10,744 nucleotides of DNA from JAJPJX01 sp964568355 (GTDB lineage Bacteria; Acidobacteriota; Terriglobia; Bryobacterales; Bryobacteraceae): assembly GCA_964568355.1 (NCBI GenBank), contig CAZMRK010000768.1, positions 1-10,744 on the forward strand. The letters run 5' to 3'. A model generated the notes under the pieces. It saw only the letters and a list, made by a program, of their open reading frames with translations, was not told the DNA's origin and made no database searches. Both the position numbers and the translations under genes were made by a program. Numbering within the stretch: the first letter of the stretch is position 1; each line of letters begins with the position of its first letter. Below, in pieces: positions 5,414 to 10,744 of this stretch.

Positions 5414-8400
5414 TTGCTGCGGTCTGTCGTTTCGATTTGCGTCGGTCTTGTCCTGTCGGTGCCGGAAATCAGCGCCGTTGCCGCCGGGGCTGAGAAAACG
5501 CTCGACTACGGCCGGGATGTCCGGCCGATCCTCTCGGAGAATTGTTTCCCCTGCCACGGACAGGACAGCAAGAAACGCATGGTTGGACTGCGCCTCGATA
5601 CCCCTGAGGGCGCGACAGCCGACCGTGGCGGCCGCTCAGCAGTTGTGCCCGGCGAGCCGGAAGCCAGCCTTCTCTACCAGCGCATCTCGGCGGACCAGCC
5701 GGCAAAGCGTATGCCGCCGCCCTTCTCCAATCGCACGTTGCATGCGGACCAGATCGCGACACTCAAGCGCTGGATTCAGGAAGGCGGCCATTACGCCAAA
5801 CACTGGGCGTTCGTGCCGCCAGTGCGGCCCGCGGTGCCGCAACCATCGGATCCGCGATGGGTGAAGCAGCCGATCGATGCGTTTGCGCTCAGGCGCCTGG
5901 ATGAGGAAGGCCTACACCCGGCCTCTCCTGCGCCGCCGGGCGTCTGGTTGCGCCGTGTTTCGCTCGACTTGGTCGGATTGCCGCCCACCCCCGAGGAGGT
6001 CGATTCGTTTGCCGCCGACGCTCGAAAACGCGGTGATGCGGCTTACGAAGCAGCCGTGGACAAGCTGCTTGCGTCGCCGCGCTATGGCGAGCGCATGGCG
6101 ATGGACTGGATGGATGTTGCCCGCTATGCCGACACGCACGGGTTCAACAATGACGCCTCGCGCTCCATGTGGCGCTGGCGTGATTGGGTGATCCAAAGCT
6201 TCAACAGCAATATGCCCTACGATCGCTTTCTCACCGATCAGTTGGCTGGCGATCTGCTGCCGAATCCCACTCTCGAGGAGCGCATCGCGACGGGTTTCGG
6301 CCGCAACCATGTCATCAACTCCGAGGGCGGCATCATTGATGAGGAATACCGGGTCTCCTATGTGGCGGATCGCGTTCGGACGCTTGGCATGGCATGGATG
6401 GGGCTGACTCTCGAATGCGCCCACTGTCACGACCACAAATACGATCCCATTACGCAGCGCGACTACTATCGTCTATTTGCATTCTTCAATAATGTGCCCG
6501 AGATGGGCGAGGACGGCCGCGTTTCGAACGCGCCACCCTTCATACCCGCGCCAACCAGCGAGCAACAACGCAAAATGCGGGACCTGGAATCGTCCATTTC
6601 TACCCTGAATCTGCGCCTCGCGAAACGCGAGAATTCCTGGAAATGGCGCGACGCGGATGCCGCTGAGGCCCTGAAGATTGCGGCGCAGGCCGCTGAGCCT
6701 GGAGGCGCGGCGCTCCGGATGAGCTGCGATGCGGCAAACGAATTCGAAAAGTCGCCGGAACGCGGTCTCCTGCTGAAGGACGGTGTCGCCGGACAGTCTT
6801 GTGTCACAGCCGATGCGACTCCGAAGCCGATGACTGGAGGCGCCGGCGTGCCGGTCTCGAAGCGAAATCCGCTGACGTTCAGTTTATGGCTGCGTCCGGA
6901 ATCCGTGGATTCGGACGCGCCGCTTCTTTCTACGGTCAATTACGCGACGAGCCCTGCGGCCACTACCTACGGAAGGGGCATGGAACTCCGCCTGGTTCAC
7001 GGAGAACTGGAATTCCGGTTTGCGGACCGCTTCCCGGCATATGCCATTCGCGTCCGTTCCGATGGGGCACAGATCGCTCCAGGCGAGTGGCGCCACCTGT
7101 CCTTGATCTATGCGGGAGAGCCCAGGGAAAGCGCGAATCGCGCCTATGCATCCTGGGTACGAATCTTCGCCGACGGGCGCGAACTGCCTACGCACGTTCT
7201 CGCGGATGGCCTTGGCCTTCCCGACAGGAAATCCGAGAAACCCAGCTCTACCCACTTCCGCGTCGGATGGGATAACAGCCCTGGAGGCGCCCGCTACACC
7301 GGGAGTCTGGACGAGGTCGCGGTCTGGCCTCGCGCCCTCACCGAAGGCGAGATCGGCCGGGTTTTTGAAAAGCAGGCGCTACCCTACGCGGTGGCACGCC
7401 AGCGCCGGAATCAAGCTTCATCAACCGAGAGGAGGTGGTTGCGCGACGCTCTTCTGCGAAAGGCTGATCCGGCTCTTGCCAAACAGGAAGACAAGCTCGA
7501 TCGCTTGCGTGCTGAGTTGCTTGCGCTCGAGCGTGATACGCCGACCGTCATGGTGATGCAGGAGATGGAAAAGCCGCGCGAAACGCACGTGCTGATTCGC
7601 GGCGCATACAATGCACCCGGAGAAAAGGTCGACCCTGGCGTCCCCGAAGGCCTTCTTGGTACCTGGCCGGATGGCGCTCCAAAGAACCGTTTGGGGCTTG
7701 CGCGGTGGTTGACCAGGCCCGATCAGCCCCTTACGTCTCGCGTTGTCGTCAATCGGTTTTGGCAGCAGTTGTTCGGCCAGGGACTGGTCAAAACCAGCGA
7801 AAACTTCGGTCTGCAAGGCGAATGGCCCAGCCATCCCGAGCTGCTCGACTGGCTGGCGCGGGAGTTCGTCGACTCGGGCTGGAATGTGAAGGCGTTGATG
7901 AAGCGCATCGTGCTCTCGGCGACCTACCGTCAGGATTCCGCAGCATCCAAAGAACTCATTGCTCGCGATCCGGAAAACCGCCTGCTCGCCCGTGGACCTC
8001 GCTTCCGACTGCCTGCCGAGATTATCCGCGATCAGGCCCTGGAGGTCTCCGGCCTGCTCAAGAACCGGCTTGGCGGACCGAGCGTTTATCCGCTCCAGCC
8101 GGCAGATCTTTACAAGGGCATTGTGGTGGCTGCCGATTACCCAGGCACCAAGTATCTCCAGAGCACGGGCGACGATCTCTATCGCCGGAGCTTGTACACC
8201 TTCTGGAAACGCACTGTGCCGCACCCCACAATGGCGGTCTTTGATGCGCCCGACCGCGAGTTTTGCATCGTGCGCCGGTCCACCACGAATACTCCGTTGC
8301 AAGCTCTCACGCTGCTGAATGATCCGATCTATATGGAAGCCTCGCGGAAACTGGCGGAGCGTTCCATTCTGCAGGGGGGCGCAACACCCGACGCCCGCCT

Positions 8401-8638
8401 TACCTTCGCGTTTCGGCTCGCGGCTGGCCGAGCGCCGGACGGAGAGGAGATGCGTATCTTGCGCAAGACGCTCGATCAGATGCTGGCGGCATATCGGGGA
8501 GATGAGAAGGGCGCCGAGGCCCTGATTGCGGCCGGCCCCGCGCCGCGAGATACTTCCATTCCGGCTGCGGAGTTAGCCGCCTATACGGCCGTGGCCAATC
8601 TGATTCTCAACATGGATGAAGTCATTACAAAAGGTTGA
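5414..8638 (+). CDS. Exported two-heme-motif protein: PSCyt1 - DUF1549 - LamG-like - DUF1553
   Basis: Large periplasmic protein of unknown reaction (1074 residues from TTG 5414), of the Planctomycete-cytochrome type. Order seen: signal peptide (1-25, LLRSVVSICVGLVLSVPEIS); PSCyt1 cytochrome c domain (about 30-127) with heme motif CFPCH (C44, C47, H48) and candidate distal Met in KRMPPP (M100); DUF1549 (about 150-362), ending with a second CxxCH, CAHCHDHKYDPITQRDYY (C335, C338, H339); a charged helical linker (383-412); a LamG/concanavalin-like beta-sandwich (about 430-650, PLTFSLWLRP to GSLDEVAVWPRAL); a second coiled segment (672-710); and DUF1553 (about 757-1060, LGLARWLTRPDQPLTSRVVVNR to CIVRRSTTNTPLQALTLLNDP). 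The heme sites suggest electron transfer, and the LamG fold suggests glycan binding; both are inference. The in-frame ATG at 5294 lies inside GH42, has no ribosome site, and would add a 40-residue, cysteine-rich start unlike a leader. The DUF1501 gene follows after 16 bases, the usual pairing. Confidence 0.9.
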   Translation: MLRSVVSICVGLVLSVPEISAVAAGAEKTLDYGRDVRPILSENCFPCHGQDSKKRMVGLRLDTPEGATADRGGRSAVVPGEPEASLLYQRISADQPAKRMPPPFSNRTLHADQIATLKRWIQEGGHYAKHWAFVPPVRPAVPQPSDPRWVKQPIDAFALRRLDEEGLHPASPAPPGVWLRRVSLDLVGLPPTPEEVDSFAADARKRGDAAYEAAVDKLLASPRYGERMAMDWMDVARYADTHGFNNDASRSMWRWRDWVIQSFNSNMPYDRFLTDQLAGDLLPNPTLEERIATGFGRNHVINSEGGIIDEEYRVSYVADRVRTLGMAWMGLTLECAHCHDHKYDPITQRDYYRLFAFFNNVPEMGEDGRVSNAPPFIPAPTSEQQRKMRDLESSISTLNLRLAKRENSWKWRDADAAEALKIAAQAAEPGGAALRMSCDAANEFEKSPERGLLLKDGVAGQSCVTADATPKPMTGGAGVPVSKRNPLTFSLWLRPESVDSDAPLLSTVNYATSPAATTYGRGMELRLVHGELEFRFADRFPAYAIRVRSDGAQIAPGEWRHLSLIYAGEPRESANRAYASWVRIFADGRELPTHVLADGLGLPDRKSEKPSSTHFRVGWDNSPGGARYTGSLDEVAVWPRALTEGEIGRVFEKQALPYAVARQRRNQASSTERRWLRDALLRKADPALAKQEDKLDRLRAELLALERDTPTVMVMQEMEKPRETHVLIRGAYNAPGEKVDPGVPEGLLGTWPDGAPKNRLGLARWLTRPDQPLTSRVVVNRFWQQLFGQGLVKTSENFGLQGEWPSHPELLDWLAREFVDSGWNVKALMKRIVLSATYRQDSAASKELIARDPENRLLARGPRFRLPAEIIRDQALEVSGLLKNRLGGPSVYPLQPADLYKGIVVAADYPGTKYLQSTGDDLYRRSLYTFWKRTVPHPTMAVFDAPDREFCIVRRSTTNTPLQALTLLNDPIYMEASRKLAERSILQGGATPDARLTFAFRLAAGRAPDGEEMRILRKTLDQMLAAYRGDEKGAEALIAAGPAPRDTSIPAAELAAYTAVANLILNMDEVITKG

Positions 8639-8643
8639 AGGGC

Positions 8644-8648
8644 AGGGA
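8644..8648 (+). promoter_or_regulatory. Ribosome binding site of the DUF1501 gene
   Basis: AGGGA, 6 bases before the ATG at 8655. The earlier in-frame ATG at 8616 lies within the last codons of the upstream gene and has no comparable site. Confidence 0.55.
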
Positions 8649-8654
8649 TTTCCG

Positions 8655-10088
8655 ATGGAATGTGGGAGATATGTGAATTTCGCGACTCGCCGGGAGTTGC
8701 TGGCGCGGGCCGGATACGGCATTGGTGCCGCGGCGCTGCAGGCCCTTCTCGGCGCGCCGCAAATAGCTGCTGCGGAAGCGGCCTTCCCCAACTTCCCCCC
8801 GCGTGCGAAACGCATCATCTTTCTCTTCCAGGCGGGCGGGCCGTCTCACCTGGACCTGCTGGATTACAAGCCACAAATGCAGGGCCGCTTCAATCAGGAT
8901 ATTCCGCCTTCCGTATTCGGCGGGCAGCGCATCACGGGAATGGTAGCCCAGCAGGATCGCTTTCCCGTAGTGCCGACCATGTATGGCTTCAAGCAGTATG
9001 GCGAGAGCGGCCGGTGGCTGAGCGAACTGCTACCGTACACGGGCAAGATCGCGGACGAGATCTGTGTGCTGCGAGCCATGCACACTGAGGCGATCAATCA
9101 TGATCCCGCCATCACGTTTATTCAGACCGGCAGCCAGTTGCCTGGCCGGCCATGCCTGGGCTCCTGGGTGCATTACGGTTTGGGAAGCGAGAACGCCAAC
9201 CTGCCGGCATTCGTGGTGCTGAATTCTCTGCCAAGCAACGGCATGCCCGATCAGGGCCTTTTGTCTCGCCTCTGGGGTGCGGGGTTCCTCCCGAGCCGGT
9301 ATCAGGGCGTACAGTTTCGCAGCGCGGGTGATCCGGTGCTGCACCTCTCCAATCCGCCGGGCATGACGCGCGAACGGCGCCGAGTGCTGTTGGATAGCCT
9401 CGCGGAACTGAACGGGCGTCTCCATGATCGCGTCGGGGATCCCGAGATCGAAACGCGCATCGCGCAGTATGAGATGGCGTTCCGGATGCAAGCCAGCGTG
9501 CCGGAGCTTCTGGATACGTCGAAAGAGCCCGAGCATGTCTACGAGCTGTATGGCCCGGATTCTCGCAAGCCCGGGACCTTCGCGGCGAACTGTCTGCTCG
9601 CGCGGCGCCTGGCGGAGCGCAATGTGCGCTTCATTCAGCTCTATCACCGCGGCTGGGATCATCATGACGGCCTCACCACGAAGCTACCCGTGCTGGCGCG
9701 CGACACGGATCAACCATCCGCCGCCCTGGTCCGAGACCTGAAACAGCGGGGGCTTCTGGACGATACGCTGGTGATCTGGGGCGGCGAGTTCGGCCGCACG
9801 CCCTATGCGCAGGGCAAGCCGAAGCCTGACAGCTACGGCCGCGATCACCATGGCCGCGTCTTTTCTCTGTGGATGGCCGGTGGCGGAGTGAAGCGTGGGT
9901 TGGCCCATGGTCGATCGGATGACTTCGGATTCAACGTCGTGGATGGCGGCGTCCACATCCACGATCTGCAGGCGACCATTCTGTATCTGCTGGGAATCGA
10001 TCACGAGAAGCTGACCTATCTCTTCCAGGGCAGGCGCTTCCGGCTGACGGATGTGGAGGGGCGCGTGGTGAAAGAGATCGTGGCATAG
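8655..10088 (+). CDS. DUF1501 family protein (alkaline phosphatase/sulfatase-like fold), twin-arginine-type leader
   Basis: Exported protein of 477 residues; the family is placed near the alkaline phosphatase/sulfatase superfamily but has no established reaction. The start MECGRYVNFATRRELLARAG, with RR at 12-13 and a hydrophobic stretch GYGIGAAALQALLGA (20-34), is the standard DUF1501 beginning and resembles a Tat signal. Family hallmarks seen: IIFLFQAGGPSHLDLLDYKP (54-73), HTEAINHDPAITFIQTGSQ (143-161), FIQLYHRGWDHHDGL (326-340), VIWGGEFGRTPYAQGK (373-388), SYGRDHHGRVFSLWMAGGG (393-411) and VHIHDLQATILYLLGIDH (433-450). The several His and Asp in these stretches are candidate metal ligands. 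Length is normal. The gene lies 16 bases after the DUF1553 gene and is surely co-transcribed with it. DUF1553 and DUF1501 genes are usually adjacent in Planctomycetota and Acidobacteriota, implying a shared job. Starting at 8616 would add 13 residues and overlap the upstream gene by 23 bases. Confidence 0.9.
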   Translation: MECGRYVNFATRRELLARAGYGIGAAALQALLGAPQIAAAEAAFPNFPPRAKRIIFLFQAGGPSHLDLLDYKPQMQGRFNQDIPPSVFGGQRITGMVAQQDRFPVVPTMYGFKQYGESGRWLSELLPYTGKIADEICVLRAMHTEAINHDPAITFIQTGSQLPGRPCLGSWVHYGLGSENANLPAFVVLNSLPSNGMPDQGLLSRLWGAGFLPSRYQGVQFRSAGDPVLHLSNPPGMTRERRRVLLDSLAELNGRLHDRVGDPEIETRIAQYEMAFRMQASVPELLDTSKEPEHVYELYGPDSRKPGTFAANCLLARRLAERNVRFIQLYHRGWDHHDGLTTKLPVLARDTDQPSAALVRDLKQRGLLDDTLVIWGGEFGRTPYAQGKPKPDSYGRDHHGRVFSLWMAGGGVKRGLAHGRSDDFGFNVVDGGVHIHDLQATILYLLGIDHEKLTYLFQGRRFRLTDVEGRVVKEIVA

Positions 10089-10105
10089 CTTCCCCAACGG
10101 TCGCC

Positions 10106-10744
10106 CTATCGGAATCGCAGCCCGATCTTCGCTCCGCTTCCGCCAATCGTGGCCTTCACCCAAAGCGTGGCGCCATCCCAGGCATATGAGTCCGCTGCGA
10201 GCGGTTTTCCGTCAAGCGTCACACCGGCAAGCTCCTTCGGCGCACGATCCACTTCGAATACAGGATTCACCGAGCGCGCGGCCGGTTTCACGGTAATCTC
10301 GATCGAAGGCGCGTCGGCAATCAGCCGGAGCGCCCGCCGCTCCTGGCTGTAGGATGGAAAATCCAAATGGGCGCCCGTCAGTTCCAGCGAGGGCGGGGAA
10401 GAGAAACTCTGTGCCCAGTCCAGCAGTACGCTGTCCGGCGCATCGGTTTTCGCGATCAGCCATGCCCACCGCTGCACCGTCATATCACGGGAGCGGCCCA
10501 GCGTGTCGGGCATTTGAAACTCACTGATCGACAGCGGCTTGGGCCGGTTCCCCATTCCCCACGTTAATAGGCTGTTGTGTCCCGGATTCGAATAGATGCG
10601 ATCATCAATCGCGTAGCCGGTGGATTTGCCGCGGCCGAGCGGCCAGTGGCTGCCCCAATATGCCGGAGTTACCATGACTCCGCGATCGTAAAAAGGCTGG
10701 AATGCCCACGGTGTCGTGGTGTCGCGTGGATTGAAATAGATCGC
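10106..10744 (-). CDS. Unrecognised protein, C-terminal part (5' end beyond window), possibly a beta-rich polysaccharide-lyase-like protein
   Basis: The frame is open from the right edge to a TAG at 10108-10106, giving 212 residues with no in-frame stop; an internal ATG at 10675 is unlikely to be the start because coding-like sequence (IYFNPRDTTPWAFQPFYDRG) continues upstream of it to the edge. Visible: an aromatic-rich stretch (PAYWGSHWPLGRGKSTGYAI), then PGHNSLLTWG, then a probable beta-sandwich ending in VTLDGKPLAADSYAWDGATLWVKATIGG and IGLRFR. The HNSLL stretch and beta-rich tail are reminiscent of the C-terminal domains of heparinase II/III-type lyases, but this is a weak resemblance and I do not assign a function. 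It converges on the DUF1501 gene with 17 bases between the stop codons and no clear terminator. A role in glycan breakdown would fit the neighbourhood. Confidence 0.7.
   Translation of the reverse strand, partial: AIYFNPRDTTTPWAFQPFYDRGVMVTPAYWGSHWPLGRGKSTGYAIDDRIYSNPGHNSLLTWGMGNRPKPLSISEFQMPDTLGRSRDMTVQRWAWLIAKTDAPDSVLLDWAQSFSSPPSLELTGAHLDFPSYSQERRALRLIADAPSIEITVKPAARSVNPVFEVDRAPKELAGVTLDGKPLAADSYAWDGATLWVKATIGGSGAKIGLRFR

Noticed and set aside
7421..8302. Minus-strand open frame (293 codons) opposite the DUF1553 region
   Set aside because: It lies fully within a well-supported plus-strand domain and has no recognisable motif.
10089..10105. Bidirectional terminator between the converging genes
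   Set aside because: The 17-base gap contains no inverted repeat or T/A runs that would form one.

Overview
The window looks like a chromosomal segment of an Acidobacteriota bacterium, most like the Solibacter/Bryobacter branch. This is inferred from three things read directly: a TonB-dependent receptor of the 'carboxypeptidase-regulatory-domain + plug + barrel' (Oar-like) type that is greatly expanded in that phylum, a PSCyt1/DUF1549/DUF1553 protein paired with a DUF1501 protein (typical of Planctomycetota and of Solibacteres), and high-GC coding sequence. No 16S or other marker gene is present, so the phylum assignment is an inference. No RNA gene, CRISPR array, insertion sequence or phage gene was seen.

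Layout. Bases 1-1328 (minus strand) hold the N-terminal 442 codons of an outer-membrane TonB-dependent receptor running off the left edge. A divergent region of 224 bases follows, with a plausible sigma70-type promoter firing leftward into the receptor. At 1553-2974 (plus) is an exported protein of about ten or eleven TPR units. At 2977-3036 is a compact promoter with a perfect 23-bp palindrome lying on its start site. Three genes then run in the same direction: a Tat-exported GH42 beta-galactosidase-like enzyme (3037-5319), a large exported protein with two c-type heme motifs and an inserted LamG-like domain (PSCyt1 / DUF1549 / LamG / DUF1553; best start is TTG at 5414, ends 8638), and a DUF1501 protein with a twin-arginine-type leader (8655-10088). 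A converging minus-strand gene (10106 to the right edge, 5' end missing) completes the window; it encodes the C-terminal part of an unrecognised, apparently beta-rich protein.

How the parts may work together (inference). The receptor would import oligosaccharides or another ligand across the outer membrane. The three-gene run could form a small inducible unit for periplasmic processing of a sugar-containing substrate: GH42 cleaves a glycosidic bond, and the heme/LamG/DUF1553 protein with its DUF1501 partner carries out a further step, possibly redox-linked, whose chemistry is not known. The 23-bp palindrome on the promoter of the first gene indicates control by a dimeric repressor that is not encoded in this window. 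The combination of a clear operator, a glycosidase and the poorly understood PSD1/DUF1501 pair is the most interesting thing here.
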